A stretch of DNA of 56,082 nucleotides from Acidobacteriaceae bacterium (GTDB taxonomy: Bacteria; Acidobacteriota; Terriglobia; Terriglobales; Acidobacteriaceae). The notes under the pieces were generated by a model, which worked only from the letters and a program-made list of their open reading frames with translations, was not told where the DNA came from and ran no database searches. This document shows, in pieces, positions 1-9,797 of the stretch. The stretch lies in the NCBI GenBank assembly GCA_030041435.1, contig JASHNW010000091.1, positions 1 through 56,082 of the forward strand, written 5' to 3'. The translations under genes were made by a program, and so were the position numbers. The number at the start of each line of letters is the position of its first letter. Position 1 is the first letter of the stretch.

Positions 1-1052
1 ATCGCAAAGAACGGCCCATAGGGCGCGTACATGCAGCTGCCAGCCACGATTAGAAAACCGAATGCCCACGAAAAGGAGTGCTGCACGCTGAAGTACGACC
101 CCGCCAGCGCGGCCCCGGCCACGATCAGGCACGGCCAGACAAACTCGCGACGTCGAGCGCTCCGGTCTGAAAAATGCGACAACACCAGCATCAGCAGCAC
201 CGCTGCCAGGTAGGGGGCCGCCGCCAGTAGTCCCGTCCTGCCCATCGCCGCGCCTGTTGCGTTGCGAATCACTACGGGCAGCCAGAGCACAAACCCGTAA
301 ACTCCCAGGCTCCAGAAGAAATAATTGACGCACAACCGCACCACGTTCCTCTGGCGGAACGCTATTCCCAGGCTCACCATCCGCGGCACGCTCTGCTGTT
401 CCCGCTCCAGTTCCTGCTCCAGCGCCGAGCGTCCCTCGGGCCCCATCCAGCGCGCCTTCGCCGGCCGGTCGCGCACCACCGCCAGGAATACCAGCCCCCA
501 CACGACGGAAACCATGCCCTCGAGGATGAACGCACCCTGCCACCCGATCGCCTGGATGAGGAATCCCGTGACCGCCGACATCCACAGCACCGTCACCGGA
601 TTCCCCAGGATCATCAGCGTATTTGCCCGCGACCGCTCCGCCCGCGTAAACCAGCGCGTCAGCAGAATCAGCATCGCCGGAAACACAAAACTCTCCGCCA
701 CCCCCAGCAGCAGCCGGTCCACCACCAGCAGCCAGTAGATGCGGATCACGCCCGTCAGCGCCGCGAACGCGCCCCACGCCACCAAAGCAGCGAAGATCAT
801 CCACCGCGCGCTGGTCCGCTGCATGAGGGCAATGGCAGGAACCTGCGGCAGGAAATAACCCAGGAAAAACAGCGACGCCAGCAGCGACGACTGGTAGCCG
901 CTGATGTGGAGCGTCTTCGCCAGCCCTGCCGCCGCCCCGAACCCGTAGTTCGCGCGATCCAGATACGCCAAACTATAGGTAACAAAAACTGCCGGCAGCA
1001 GCAGCGTCCAGCGCTTCTGGAGATCGGTGTCTCTTCGATTCATCGCATTCAT
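1..1052 (-). CDS. MFS transporter, ACS-like family (3' end beyond window)
   Basis: Inner-membrane secondary transporter of the major facilitator superfamily. Reading the minus strand from an ATG at 1052 (second in-frame ATG at 1043) gives an open frame to the window edge. The start reads MNAMNRRDTDLQKRW, followed by LAYLDRANYGF, typical of the anion:cation symporter group (sugar-acid, tartrate or galactonate carriers). Several hydrophobic segments follow, and the visible end includes YAPYGPFFA, also typical of this group. No clear Shine-Dalgarno precedes either ATG. About 350 residues are visible, so only the last helices are missing. It is divergent from the GH3 glycosidase, with 240 bp between the starts, so a shared sugar-related role is plausible but not shown. 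Substrate unknown. Confidence 0.85.
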   Translation of the reverse strand, partial: MNAMNRRDTDLQKRWTLLLPAVFVTYSLAYLDRANYGFGAAAGLAKTLHISGYQSSLLASLFFLGYFLPQVPAIALMQRTSARWMIFAALVAWGAFAALTGVIRIYWLLVVDRLLLGVAESFVFPAMLILLTRWFTRAERSRANTLMILGNPVTVLWMSAVTGFLIQAIGWQGAFILEGMVSVVWGLVFLAVVRDRPAKARWMGPEGRSALEQELEREQQSVPRMVSLGIAFRQRNVVRLCVNYFFWSLGVYGFVLWLPVVIRNATGAAMGRTGLLAAAPYLAAVLLMLVLSHFSDRSARRREFVWPCLIVAGAALAGSYFSVQHSFSWAFGFLIVAGSCMYAPYGPFFA

Positions 1053-1292
1053 GGAGAAGCGGCGTGCCGGTGAGGCCGCTCCAGTAGATCACACCGGATA
1101 CCCTTTGCGTTTGTCCTGCGTTGCGCGTGCCGCGCAAAGACAGGCAGTCGATTGTTGCACGGCTTCGCGGCGTCCTCTCCTTACTACCTTTTCAACTCGG
1201 TCCCGCATATCGGGAACACGCCTTTCACGGTCCTCCTGTCGGGAGTAGCATTGTGCCGCAATCCCACTCGGAGGCCGAAGTACTCACCCATT

Positions 1293-4184
1293 ATGAGAAC
1301 TCCAACGTTTTATTCCATGCTGCCCTGCACGTTATGCCTGGCCGTGCTCTGCGCCGCGGCACTGCCCGCGCAGACCGCGCCCGCCGCGCAGAACTCCGCG
1401 CCCGCCTATAAGAATCCCAAACTCACCGTCGACGAGCGCGTCGCTGACCTGCTCTCGCGCATGACCCTCGAGGAGAAAGTCGACCAGATCAGCGGCGGCT
1501 TCGATCAGCTCCAGGGCGTCATCGATCCCACCGGTACCTACGACCTCCAGAAGGCGCGCGCCGCGCTGGAGCAGATGGGCAATCCTGACTTCACCGTCAC
1601 GCCCCGCGACTCCGCCATCCTGCGCAACGCCATCCAGCGTTACCAGTTGGAGAAAACCCGCCTCGGCATCCCCGCGCTCTTCCAGGGCGAAGCCCTCCAC
1701 GGCGACATGGAAGACGGCAGCACCAGCTTCCCGCAGGCGCTCGGCCTGGCCGCTACCTTTGATCCCGCACTCGTCCACCAGGTCTTCACCGCCGCCGGCA
1801 ATGAAGCCGGGGCGCGCGGCCAGGATCAGGTCTTCGCGCCCGTCCTCGGCCTGGGCCGCGATCCTCGCTGGGGCCGCACGGAAGAAACCTACGGTGAAGA
1901 TCCCTACCTCGTTTCGCGCATGGGCGTGGCCGCCGTGACCGGCCTGCAGGGCCCGACCTGGTATATCGGCCGCGACCACGTCATGGCGACCGCGAAGCAC
2001 TACGCCGTCCATAGCCAGCCCGAAGGCGGCACCAACACCGCGCCGGGCAACTACTCGGAGCGCATCGTTCGCGAAAACTTTTTCGTACCCTTCAAGGCCG
2101 TGGTGCAGGAAGCCAAAGTCGGCAGCATTATGGCCTCTTATAACGAAATCGACGGCATCCCCTCGCACATCAACCACTGGCTCCTCGGCACCGTCCTGCG
2201 CCAGGAGTGGGGCTTCCAGGGCTTCATCACGTCCGACGGCGACGGCATCCAGATGCTGTGGCAGGTCCACGGCGTCGCCCGCGACAACGCCGACGCCGCC
2301 CGCCAGGCTATCGCCGCCGGCATTGACTACGACCTCTCCGACGGCTCGGCGTACCACACCCTCCTGTGGCAGGTGAAGCAGGGCGTCGTCCCTGAGAGCC
2401 AGCTCGACCGCGCCGTTTCCAAAGTCCTCGCCGCCAAATTCCGCCTCGGTCTCTTCGACGACCCCTATGTAGACCCTGGCGCCACCGCAACCATCGTCAA
2501 CAGCCCCGAGCACCGCGCGCTCGCCGAGAAAACCGCCGAGGAAGTCCTCGTCCTCCTCAAGAACGACAACCACCTGCTGCCCCTCGATCTGTCGAAGCTC
2601 CACTCCATCGCCGTCATCGGTCCCAATGCTGCTGACGTCCATCTGGGCGGGTACAGCCGCCAGCCCGGCCATGAAGTCAGCATCCTCCAGGGCATTCGCG
2701 ACTACGTGGGCAACAAAGCCACAGTGAATTACGCCGAAGGCTGCAAAATCACCACGGCTCCTGAGGGCTGGCGCGGATGGTATGCCAACAACGTCGAGCT
2801 CGTCGCTGAGAATCCCGCTGAAATCGAGCGGGCTGCTGCCATTGCGCGCAAGTCCGACGTCACCATCCTCGTCGTCGGCGAAAACGAGAGCACCAACCGT
2901 GAAGCCTGGGCTGAAAATCACCTCGGCGACCGCGATTCGCTCGACCTCCTCGGAGCGCAAAACGATCTCGTCAAAGCCGTCCTCGAAACCGGCAAGCCCG
3001 TTGTCGTCCTGCTCATCAATGGCCGGCCGCTCTCCATTAACTATGTTGCGCAGAATGTGCCTGCCATCCTTGAAGGCTTTTACCTCGGTGAAGAAGGCGG
3101 CACCGCTGCGGCCCGCGTCCTCTTTGGCGATGTCGATCCCGGCGGCAAGCTGCCCATCACATTTCCTCATACCGTCGGCGACCTGCCCGACTTCTACAAT
3201 CACAAGCCGTCGGACGACCGCACCTACGCCTTTTCCACGCGCCAGCCTCTCTACCCCTTCGGGTACGGACTCAGCTACACCACCTTTAAGTTCGATAACC
3301 TCCGCGTCGAGCCTGAGCACATCGAAACCGGCGGCACCGCTGAAGTTTCCGTGGATGTCACCAATACCGGCTCGCGCGCCGGCGACGAGGTTCCGCAGCT
3401 CTACATCCACCAGGAAGTCGCTTCGGTCACCCGCCCCGTCATGCTGTTGCGCGGATTCCAGCGCATGACGCTCCAGCCCGGCGAGAAACGCACCGTCACC
3501 TTTACTATCGGCCCGGAGGACCTGTCCCTGATCAACGCCGACATGCATCGCGTCGTCGAGCCCGGCACTTTCGACATCATGGTCGGCCCCAGCTCCGCCG
3601 ACACCAAGACCATCCATCTTGAAGCAGGCAATCCCGGCGCGGCGCCGAAACCGCCGCTGCCGCCGCCGCCCGCAGGATCGGAGTCCGGCGTCGTCTCCAC
3701 CTTCGACACCGGCGCCACACCCACCGCCAACTACGGCTCGTGGATGCCCGCCTCCGACTCCATGAACGGCGGCAAATCCCATTCCGCCATCTCCATCGTC
3801 GCGCCCGGTGCTGAAGGCTCCAAAGGCGCACTCGAAGTCACCGGAGAAATCGTCGCCGGCGCGCAATATCCCTTCGGCGGCGTCATGTTCATGCCCGGCA
3901 CGCATCCTATGGAACCTGTCAATCTCTCGAACAAGAAGGAGATTCGTTTCTGGGCAAAGGGGGATGGTCACAGTTACACCCTGCTGGTCCTTACCGCGCA
4001 GCGCAACGGCCAAAACGGCGTTCCCGCGATGGTCAGTTTCGCCGCCGGCCCGGAGTGGAAACAGTACACCTTCCCCTTCTCCGCGCTCGAAACAGACGGT
4101 TCCGACATCGAGGCTCTCGGTTTTGCCGCCATTCAGAACCCGGGCAAATTCAGCTTCGAGATCGACCAGGTGGAAATCCGTTGA
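1293..4184 (+). CDS. Secreted GH3 beta-glucosidase/beta-xylosidase with C-terminal CBM-like domain
   Basis: Exported glycoside hydrolase family 3 enzyme, about 963 residues from the ATG at 1293, chosen because a signal peptide follows at once (MRTPTFYSMLPCTLCLAVL, then an AAALPAQ cleavage region). Order: signal peptide; GH3 N-terminal barrel with FQGEALHG, AKHYA and the nucleophile region TSDGDG (Asp about 315); GH3 C-terminal domain starting near AEKTAEEVLVLLKND; fibronectin-III-like domain near residues 660-770; a proline-rich linker (PPLPPPP); and a roughly 150-residue C-terminal beta domain resembling CBM11/CIA30 modules. It would release sugars from beta-linked plant or microbial oligosaccharides in the periplasm or outside. 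Exact substrate cannot be read from sequence. Members of this family are usually shorter; the added C-terminal domain explains the length. Confidence 0.92.
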   Translation: MRTPTFYSMLPCTLCLAVLCAAALPAQTAPAAQNSAPAYKNPKLTVDERVADLLSRMTLEEKVDQISGGFDQLQGVIDPTGTYDLQKARAALEQMGNPDFTVTPRDSAILRNAIQRYQLEKTRLGIPALFQGEALHGDMEDGSTSFPQALGLAATFDPALVHQVFTAAGNEAGARGQDQVFAPVLGLGRDPRWGRTEETYGEDPYLVSRMGVAAVTGLQGPTWYIGRDHVMATAKHYAVHSQPEGGTNTAPGNYSERIVRENFFVPFKAVVQEAKVGSIMASYNEIDGIPSHINHWLLGTVLRQEWGFQGFITSDGDGIQMLWQVHGVARDNADAARQAIAAGIDYDLSDGSAYHTLLWQVKQGVVPESQLDRAVSKVLAAKFRLGLFDDPYVDPGATATIVNSPEHRALAEKTAEEVLVLLKNDNHLLPLDLSKLHSIAVIGPNAADVHLGGYSRQPGHEVSILQGIRDYVGNKATVNYAEGCKITTAPEGWRGWYANNVELVAENPAEIERAAAIARKSDVTILVVGENESTNREAWAENHLGDRDSLDLLGAQNDLVKAVLETGKPVVVLLINGRPLSINYVAQNVPAILEGFYLGEEGGTAAARVLFGDVDPGGKLPITFPHTVGDLPDFYNHKPSDDRTYAFSTRQPLYPFGYGLSYTTFKFDNLRVEPEHIETGGTAEVSVDVTNTGSRAGDEVPQLYIHQEVASVTRPVMLLRGFQRMTLQPGEKRTVTFTIGPEDLSLINADMHRVVEPGTFDIMVGPSSADTKTIHLEAGNPGAAPKPPLPPPPAGSESGVVSTFDTGATPTANYGSWMPASDSMNGGKSHSAISIVAPGAEGSKGALEVTGEIVAGAQYPFGGVMFMPGTHPMEPVNLSNKKEIRFWAKGDGHSYTLLVLTAQRNGQNGVPAMVSFAAGPEWKQYTFPFSALETDGSDIEALGFAAIQNPGKFSFEIDQVEIR

Positions 4185-4411
4185 TCACGGTGCAGAAGCC
4201 CGCTCTGTTTTGACCTTCATGCGCCCGAATGGAGCGGGTCCGGTACCCATTTCCACGCCGCAGCCCCTGACGGCCATCCTTTGCAGCGGCCTGCTCAGGT
4301 CCGGTCTGGGAAAGATCGGGTTTCCCCCTGAATACTCCCGTCCGCGTTTCGCGTACGATAATCTTCTGGAGATAGTCTTCGCTTGGTCGGTTCTTCCTCC
4401 GGCTCAACCGT

Positions 4412-5689
4412 ATGCTGCGCGTCCTCCTCGAAATCGGCATCCTCGGCCTCGTCGCTTCGACCGGCGCCACGGTTCTGTCTCTCGTCGCACTCGCCCGCTT
4501 TCTCCGTCAAAAGCCTGTTGTGGGCCAGCCCTTCCGTGTCCCCAATGCCCCGGATACGGATGCGTGGGCTTGGCGGGCGGCGAGCCCGAGGGGTCCCGCC
4601 CAGCCCACTCCGTTCTTTGCTCCCCCCGTCAGCCTCCTCAAACCCCTGTATGGTGCAGAGCCCAACCTGGAGGCCCACCTCGAAACCTTCTTTGTCCAGG
4701 ACTACCCGAATTACGAAGTTCTTTTCTGCACCCGCAGCCCCGACGACCCCGGCCTCGCGACCGCCCGCCGCGTCGCAGCGCGGCACCCCAACATTCCGGC
4801 CCGCTTCCTTTTTACCGGCGACGATACGTGGATCAACGCCAAGGTCTCTTCGCTCGAGGTGATGGCCGCCTACGCGCTGCACGACATTTTCATCATCAGC
4901 GACAGCGATGTACGCGTCACGCCCGACTATATCCGTGAAGTCGTTGCGCCCTTCGCCGTCGAAAGCACCGGCACCGTCACTTGTCTCTATCGTGGTGTCG
5001 CCGACCGCGGCCTTTGGTCCAAACTGGAAGCCGCCGGCATGTCTGTGGAAATGACCGCCGGGGTCCTCACCGCCAGCTTCCTCGAAGGCATGAAGTTCGC
5101 CCTCGGCCCCACCATGGCGGTCCGTCGCCGCTGCATCCGCAAAATGGGGGGCTTCGGCGTCCTTGGCCCCTACTGCTCCGACGATTTCATCCTCGGCGCT
5201 CGCGTCGCCGCCCAGGGTTCGACCGTCGTCCTTTCACGGCACGTCATCGACCACATCGTTCTCAACATCGGCTTCCTCGACTCTCTCCAGCATCAGACGC
5301 GCTGGATGCGGTCCACGCGCTTTTCTCGTCCCCTCGGCCATCTCGGCACCGCGCTCACCTTCAGTATGCCTTGGGGAATCCTCGGCTTCTGCGCCGCGCT
5401 TGCTCTTCACCAGCCTACCCTCGCCTGGTCGCTGCTTGCCTGGTCCATCCTGCAGCGGATAGCCCTTGCCGCTTTCACCGGGAAGTTCGCCGTCCACGAG
5501 CCGCACCTTCTCCGCACGATTGCGCTCTACCCCCTCCGCGATCTGCTCGGCTTCTTCTGCTGGCTCGCCAGCTACGCCGGAAGCACAATCCTCTGGCGCG
5601 GAAGACGCTATCGCCTCTCCCGCGGCGGCCTCATGCACCCCATCGTCCCGACCACTCCGGACGACTCCGAATCCGCCCTCACCGCCTGA
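4412..5689 (+). CDS. hpnI: HpnI-like hopanoid-associated glycosyltransferase (GT21/ceramide glucosyltransferase-like)
   Basis: 425-residue membrane glycosyltransferase. An N-terminal hydrophobic helix is followed by PPVSLLKPLYGAEPNLEAHL, the HpnI/ceramide glucosyltransferase signature, then QDYPNYEVLFC, a D-x-D motif (SDSDVRV, Asp about 164/166), CSDDFILG and a QTRW motif, with about three C-terminal membrane helices. In known hopanoid producers HpnI adds an N-acetylglucosamine to bacteriohopanetetrol; later genes deacetylate and rearrange it. No other hopanoid gene is in the window, so another lipid acceptor is possible. The next gene, an FAD oxidoreductase, follows after 183 bp on the same strand. 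Confidence 0.75.
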   Translation: MLRVLLEIGILGLVASTGATVLSLVALARFLRQKPVVGQPFRVPNAPDTDAWAWRAASPRGPAQPTPFFAPPVSLLKPLYGAEPNLEAHLETFFVQDYPNYEVLFCTRSPDDPGLATARRVAARHPNIPARFLFTGDDTWINAKVSSLEVMAAYALHDIFIISDSDVRVTPDYIREVVAPFAVESTGTVTCLYRGVADRGLWSKLEAAGMSVEMTAGVLTASFLEGMKFALGPTMAVRRRCIRKMGGFGVLGPYCSDDFILGARVAAQGSTVVLSRHVIDHIVLNIGFLDSLQHQTRWMRSTRFSRPLGHLGTALTFSMPWGILGFCAALALHQPTLAWSLLAWSILQRIALAAFTGKFAVHEPHLLRTIALYPLRDLLGFFCWLASYAGSTILWRGRRYRLSRGGLMHPIVPTTPDDSESALTA

Positions 5690-5872
5690 CCCGGCCTAAA
5701 CTCCCCGTACGCCGACCTTTCCAGCGCTCTCAATCCCAATCACCAGCGATGTCTCAGACGGTAAGGTACCGGCCGGCCGCTCCAGATTCCCTGTTGCTCA
5801 ATCCTGCTCCAGGCCTGAACATTAAAAGGAGATGACAGTCCGAGCCAGCCGTTCCTGCCGTCTATCCCCTCC

Positions 5873-7438
5873 ATGAAAACCGCCATCATCATCGGAGCCG
5901 GTCCCGCCGGCCTCACCGCCGCGCTCGAACTGCTGCGCCGCTCCGACGTCCACCCCATCGTCCTTGAAGCCACCAACCGCATCGGTGGCATCTCCTGCAC
6001 CATCCGCCATAACGGCAACCGCATGGACATCGGCGGCCACCGTTTCTTCTCCAAGTCCGATCGGGTCATGGACTGGTGGACCGAGCTGATGCCCCTCGCC
6101 CCGACTGAAAACGGCGCAGGATTCCACGCCATCCACTACCAGAACCAGCAGCGGCAGGTTCCCGCGGGACCTGCAGCGCCCGCCGACCCTGATCTCGTCA
6201 TGCTCGTGCGGCCCCGCAAGAGCCGCATCTACTTCCTGCGCAGCTTTTTCGACTATCCGCTCGCCCTCAATGCGCAGACGCTCCGCCAGCTCGGCCCCTG
6301 GCGCATGTTCAAAATCGGCATCGGCTACCTACGCGCGAGACTCTTCCCGCGCCGCAACGAGAGAACCCTCGAAGACTTCCTCATCAATCGCTTCGGCAAC
6401 GAACTTTACCTCACCTTTTTTAAGTCCTATACGGAAAAAGTCTGGGGTGTTCCGTGCGACCACATCAGCGCCGAGTGGGGCGCACAGCGCATTAAGGGAC
6501 TTTCCCTGCGCACCGCGATTGCCCACTTCCTGAAAAAGACTTTCGGCCGGAAAAAATCCTCCGGCATTGCCCAGAAAGAAACTGAAACCTCCCTCATCGA
6601 ACGCTTTCTCTATCCCAAATTCGGCCCGGGCCAGCTCTGGGAACATGTCGCCGACATGGTTATCAACATGGGCGGTGAAGTCCGTCTCGGCTGGCGTGTC
6701 ACTCGACTGCGCATGGAAGGCAATCGGGTCGTTTCCGTGCAGGCCACCGATCCGCACGGCGCCTCGCACAACTTTGAGTCCGATTATGTTTTCTCCACTA
6801 TGCCCGTTCGCGAGCTCATCCGCGCCCTTGACGTCGACGTTCCTGGAGGCGTTCTCACCGTGGCCGACGGCCTAATGTACCGCGATTTCATCACGGTCGG
6901 CCTGCTCGTCGACCGCCTCGCCGTCACCGAGCCCGACGGCTCGCCCCTCAAAGACACCTGGATCTACATCCAGGAGCCCGACGTTCTGGTCGGACGCCTC
7001 CAGATTTTCAACAACTGGAGCCCCTTTATGGTTGCCGATCCTTCCAAAGTCTGGATCGGCCTCGAGTACTTCTGTTACGACTCAGACGACCTGTGGAAAA
7101 TGTCCGACGGCGACATGGCCCGCTTCGCCATCGCGGAAATCGAAAAGATCGGCATCCTCCGCGCGTCGGACGTACGCGACACCCACGTCGTCCGCGTCCC
7201 GAAAACCTATCCCGCCTACTTCGGCTCCTACGATCGCTTCGACGAAATCGTCCGTTATATGGACCGCTTTGAGAACCTCTTCCTGGTCGGCCGCAACGGA
7301 ATGCACAAGTACAACAATCAGGACCACTCCATGCTCACCGCCATGACAGCCGTCGACCAGATCGTGGCCGGACAGATCGACAAATCCGTCCTGTGGCAAA
7401 TCAACACCGAGCAGGAATACCACGAACAGAAAAAGTGA
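5873..7438 (+). CDS. NAD(P)/FAD-dependent oxidoreductase (HemY/UDP-galactopyranose-mutase-like)
   Basis: 521-residue flavoprotein. A dinucleotide-binding fold stands at the N-terminus ([17 protein letters not shown]) with the following acidic residue ([10 protein letters not shown]). [10 protein letters not shown] and the C-terminal block [17 protein letters not shown] (second FAD-contact region) match a subgroup of the protoporphyrinogen-oxidase/amine-oxidase superfamily often found beside glycosyltransferases. The reaction is unknown: family members include UDP-galactopyranose mutases, desaturases and amine oxidases. No signal peptide, so probably cytoplasmic or membrane-associated. The following GNAT gene begins 9 bp after the stop, so the two are probably cotranscribed. 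Confidence 0.8.
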   Translation: MKTAIIIGAGPAGLTAALELLRRSDVHPIVLEATNRIGGISCTIRHNGNRMDIGGHRFFSKSDRVMDWWTELMPLAPTENGAGFHAIHYQNQQRQVPAGPAAPADPDLVMLVRPRKSRIYFLRSFFDYPLALNAQTLRQLGPWRMFKIGIGYLRARLFPRRNERTLEDFLINRFGNELYLTFFKSYTEKVWGVPCDHISAEWGAQRIKGLSLRTAIAHFLKKTFGRKKSSGIAQKETETSLIERFLYPKFGPGQLWEHVADMVINMGGEVRLGWRVTRLRMEGNRVVSVQATDPHGASHNFESDYVFSTMPVRELIRALDVDVPGGVLTVADGLMYRDFITVGLLVDRLAVTEPDGSPLKDTWIYIQEPDVLVGRLQIFNNWSPFMVADPSKVWIGLEYFCYDSDDLWKMSDGDMARFAIAEIEKIGILRASDVRDTHVVRVPKTYPAYFGSYDRFDEIVRYMDRFENLFLVGRNGMHKYNNQDHSMLTAMTAVDQIVAGQIDKSVLWQINTEQEYHEQKK

Positions 7439-7446
7439 GCTGAACG

Positions 7447-7875
7447 ATGCTCCCTGTCCTGACCCTCTTCGACAAGCCCGATCCGGCCGCCGCCCAGGCC
7501 ATCCACGCACCCCTGCTTGCCTTCAACAATGCAGCTTCCGGCTACCCGTTCGATGGAAAAGCTCTGGTCATCAGCGTCACCGATCCCAATGCAAATCAGC
7601 TGGTCGGCGGCCTGTGGGGCTCAACCTCCTACGGCTGGCTCCATGTCGACATGCTGATTCTTCCCGAATCCCTGCGCCACCGGGGTTTTGGCTCGCAGCT
7701 CATGCGCCAGGCGGAAGAGGAAGCCGTCCGCCGCGGCTGCCGTGGCGCCTACCTCGACACCTTCGACTTCCAGGCCCGCGGCTTTTACGAGCGCCTCGGG
7801 TACTCCGTCTTCGGCACGCTCGAGGACAATCCTCCCGGCCACAGCCGTTTCTTTCTCAGGAAGAGTCTCTGCTGA
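7447..7875 (+). CDS. GNAT-family N-acetyltransferase
   Basis: 142-residue single-domain acyltransferase of the GNAT fold. The acetyl-CoA pyrophosphate loop is visible as LRHRGFGSQLM (about residues 76-86). It is preceded by a beta strand (WLHVDMLILPESL) and followed by AYLDTFDFQARGFYERLGY, the usual C-terminal half in small-molecule or protein N-acetyltransferases. Acceptor unknown. It starts 9 bp after the upstream flavoprotein gene, suggesting one transcript. Possible roles include detoxification or modification of an amine. Confidence 0.82.
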   Translation: MLPVLTLFDKPDPAAAQAIHAPLLAFNNAASGYPFDGKALVISVTDPNANQLVGGLWGSTSYGWLHVDMLILPESLRHRGFGSQLMRQAEEEAVRRGCRGAYLDTFDFQARGFYERLGYSVFGTLEDNPPGHSRFFLRKSLC

Positions 7876-7975
7876 ACCGTCGGGACTACGCCATCGCCGT
7901 CGATCCCGAAGGTCCGCATATCCTGCCGAGTTTTATGTTGCTGGGCGAAGCTCGTGCGCCTGGGCGGCCAGTCCT

Positions 7976-8260
7976 TTACTCCCAAACAGTCGTGTGGCGG
8001 CGTACCCACCAGCAGGGTGATGCTCCAGCGTGCGGAAGCAGCGACCGCGCGCAGCTTACCTGTGCCGTCCCCAGATAATCGAATTCCGTCTTGTTTCCCT
8101 TGAGCGCCGTCGACAGAAACTCCTGTACCTGCACCTGGTCGTAGCCATTCCCGTGTGCCGCGCGCACCACAAACACGGCCCAATCCACCACCCACAGCAG
8201 CATCGCCGCGATCAGCACAGCCATCGCGCCGCGCTCGAGAAATTGCAGGTATCGCCTCAT
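7976..8260 (-). CDS. Small membrane-anchored conserved hypothetical protein
   Basis: 94-residue protein starting at the ATG whose complement is at 8258-8260. One N-terminal transmembrane helix (AMAVLIAAMLLWVVDWAVFVV) is followed by a short soluble part, GYDQVQVQEFLSTALKGNK, and a C-terminus rich in Cys and Trp (SPCWWVRRHT). The ordered helix-plus-conserved-tail layout and the divergent position relative to the M24 peptidase (73 bp between starts) support a real gene over a shadow frame. I recognise no characterised family. Function unknown. Confidence 0.7.
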   Translation of the reverse strand: MRRYLQFLERGAMAVLIAAMLLWVVDWAVFVVRAAHGNGYDQVQVQEFLSTALKGNKTEFDYLGTAQVSCARSLLPHAGASPCWWVRRHTTVWE

Positions 8261-8294
8261 ATTTTTCCACGTAATCGACCGGGGTTACTTTGTT

Positions 8295-8329
8295 CCCTAC
8301 ACCCTACACCCTGGACCCTATACCCTATA
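8295..8329. repeat. Heptamer tandem repeat, five units of CCCTRYA type
   Basis: Five consecutive 7-bp units are read as CCCTACA, CCCTACA, CCCTGGA, CCCTATA, CCCTATA. They end four bases before the ATG of the M24 peptidase gene, so this tract takes the place where a Shine-Dalgarno would be. It lies in the short divergent intergenic space between the small membrane protein and the peptidase. Confidence 0.9.
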
Positions 8330-8333
8330 CGAC

Positions 8334-9503
8334 ATGGACCTCTCCAACATTCAGTCCGCGCTGCGCGAGGCCGGCCTTGACGCCTGGCTCTTTTACGACC
8401 ATCACCACCGCGACCCCATTTCCGCCGCCATCCTCGGCTTGCCCGATCATGGCCTCGTCAGTCGGCGCTGGTACTACGTCATTCCCGCTGTAGGCGATCC
8501 TCGCAAGCTTGTCCACCGCATCGAATCCGGCAAACTCGACTCCCTCCCCGGCTCCAAAGGCGTCTACTCGTCCTGGCAGGAACTTGAGTCCGGCCTCGAC
8601 GCCATGCTCGGTCCCTTCACGCGCATCGCCATGCAGTACTCCCCGAACAACGCCATCATGTATGTCTCCATGGTCGATGCCGGGACCGTTGAATTCCTCC
8701 GCTCCCTCGGCAAAGAAATCCTCAGTTCCGCCGACCTCGTCAGCCAGTTCCAGGCGGTCCTCAGCCAGGAGCAGATCGCCAGTCATTTCGCCGCGCAGTC
8801 CGCGCTCGACGACATCCTCATCGAAGGCTTTCAGGTCATCGGCAGCCGTGCCCGCTCCGACAACCCCGCCACCGAGTACGAGATGATGATCTGGTTTAAG
8901 GAAGCCATGGGCCGCCAGGGCCTCACCACCGACCACGGGCCGAACGTCTCCGTGAACGAAAACAGCTCCGACTCGCATTACGAGCCCACTTCGGAGTCCG
9001 CCCGCCCCATTCGCTCGGGCGACTTTCTTCTTATCGACATCTGGGCGCGCAAAGATTTCCCTGGCTCCTGCTGGTACGACATTACGTGGACCGGAGTCGT
9101 GCAGCGCGACCCCACCGATCACGAGCGCACCATCTTCGCGATCGTCCGCGATGCCCGCAACGCGGCCGTTTCCGCTGTCCGCACCGCCTTCGAAGCGCGC
9201 CAACCCATCGCCGGTTTTGCCGCCGACGACGCCGCCCGGGAGGTTATCCGCAACGCCGGCTACGGCGAGTACTTCACTCACCGCACCGGCCATAACATCG
9301 GCGCGGAACTCCACGGCAACGGCGCGCACCTCGACAATCTCGAGACGCATGACGAGCGCCGCATCCTCCCCTTCACATGCTTTTCGGTCGAGCCTGGAAT
9401 CTATCTGCCCGAGTTCGGCATTCGCAGCGAAGTCAATATGATGACCACCGCTGACTCGGCCTCCGTCACCGGCGCCATCCAGGAGGAGTTGGTCAGAATC
9501 TGA
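8334..9503 (+). CDS. M24-family metallopeptidase (Xaa-Pro dipeptidase-like)
   Basis: 389-residue cytoplasmic protein with the creatinase/prolidase (pita-bread) fold. The N-terminal non-catalytic domain covers about residues 1-160. The dimetal site follows in the usual order: Asp in LLIDIWAR (about 235), Asp in WYDITWTG (about 248), His in HRTGHNIG (about 319), Glu in SVEPGIY (about 353) and Glu in RSEVNMM (about 365). All five ligands are present, so it should be an active two-metal aminopeptidase or dipeptidase, probably cleaving before proline. No canonical ribosome site is seen; the heptamer repeat sits directly upstream. It is followed by a hairpin between convergent genes. Confidence 0.88.
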   Translation: MDLSNIQSALREAGLDAWLFYDHHHRDPISAAILGLPDHGLVSRRWYYVIPAVGDPRKLVHRIESGKLDSLPGSKGVYSSWQELESGLDAMLGPFTRIAMQYSPNNAIMYVSMVDAGTVEFLRSLGKEILSSADLVSQFQAVLSQEQIASHFAAQSALDDILIEGFQVIGSRARSDNPATEYEMMIWFKEAMGRQGLTTDHGPNVSVNENSSDSHYEPTSESARPIRSGDFLLIDIWARKDFPGSCWYDITWTGVVQRDPTDHERTIFAIVRDARNAAVSAVRTAFEARQPIAGFAADDAAREVIRNAGYGEYFTHRTGHNIGAELHGNGAHLDNLETHDERRILPFTCFSVEPGIYLPEFGIRSEVNMMTTADSASVTGAIQEELVRI

Positions 9504-9550
9504 GCGCGGCTACTGGTGACGCAGCGACTCCGGACACTCCGGGCCCCGAC

Positions 9551-9587
9551 CCTCCGAAAAAGCGAAAGGCTGGGGTCGGCCCCAGCC
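9551..9587 (-). terminator. Hairpin terminator between convergent genes
   Basis: A perfect 8-bp stem with a 4-base loop occupies 9568-9587 (GGCTGGGG / CCCCAGCC). On the minus strand it is followed by TTTCGCTTTTT, giving a factor-independent terminator for the minus-strand transcript, although the minus-strand genes end 30 bp before it. On the plus strand no T-run follows, so it would act weakly for the peptidase gene. The position between two convergent stops supports the call. Confidence 0.6.
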
Positions 9588-9617
9588 CTGAGTGCACGCA
9601 GCTTCCACCGCTGCGCT

Positions 9618-9797
9618 CTACTTCCTGATGAAGTACATCAGCCAGCTCGCCGCGATCACCGAGACGACAAACAGCACCCAGCAGTAAACCCCGTACTTCA
9701 CCATGGCCTTCGGCGTAGATCGCTGCGTGATCCCAAACACGATCGACGCAAACGTGGCAAAGAGCAGGACGGCCGTGAAGTGGGAAGGCGCGTACAC
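9618..9797 (-). CDS. Small two-helix membrane protein (59 aa)
   Basis: Minus-strand frame from a GTG (complement at 9795-9797) directly after the stop codon of the 134-residue gene, ending at the stop whose complement is 9618-9620. The product begins VYAPSHFTAVLLFATFASIV and ends SWLMYFIRK. Two hydrophobic helices, about residues 7-22 and 36-54, are separated by a polar loop (TQRSTPKAMVKYG). Zero spacing to the upstream gene suggests translational coupling. No family recognised. Confidence rests on this coupling and the clean two-helix pattern. Confidence 0.65.
   Translation of the reverse strand: MYAPSHFTAVLLFATFASIVFGITQRSTPKAMVKYGVYCWVLFVVSVIAASWLMYFIRK

Noticed and set aside
1332-4013. 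Minus-strand frame of 893 codons opposite the GH3 gene
   Set aside because: Shadow of a GC-rich gene with strong third-position bias; no domain, and the plus-strand frame is a clear GH3 enzyme.
8295-8329. Actual telomere or chromosome end
   Set aside because: Only five units, internal, with normal genes on both sides.
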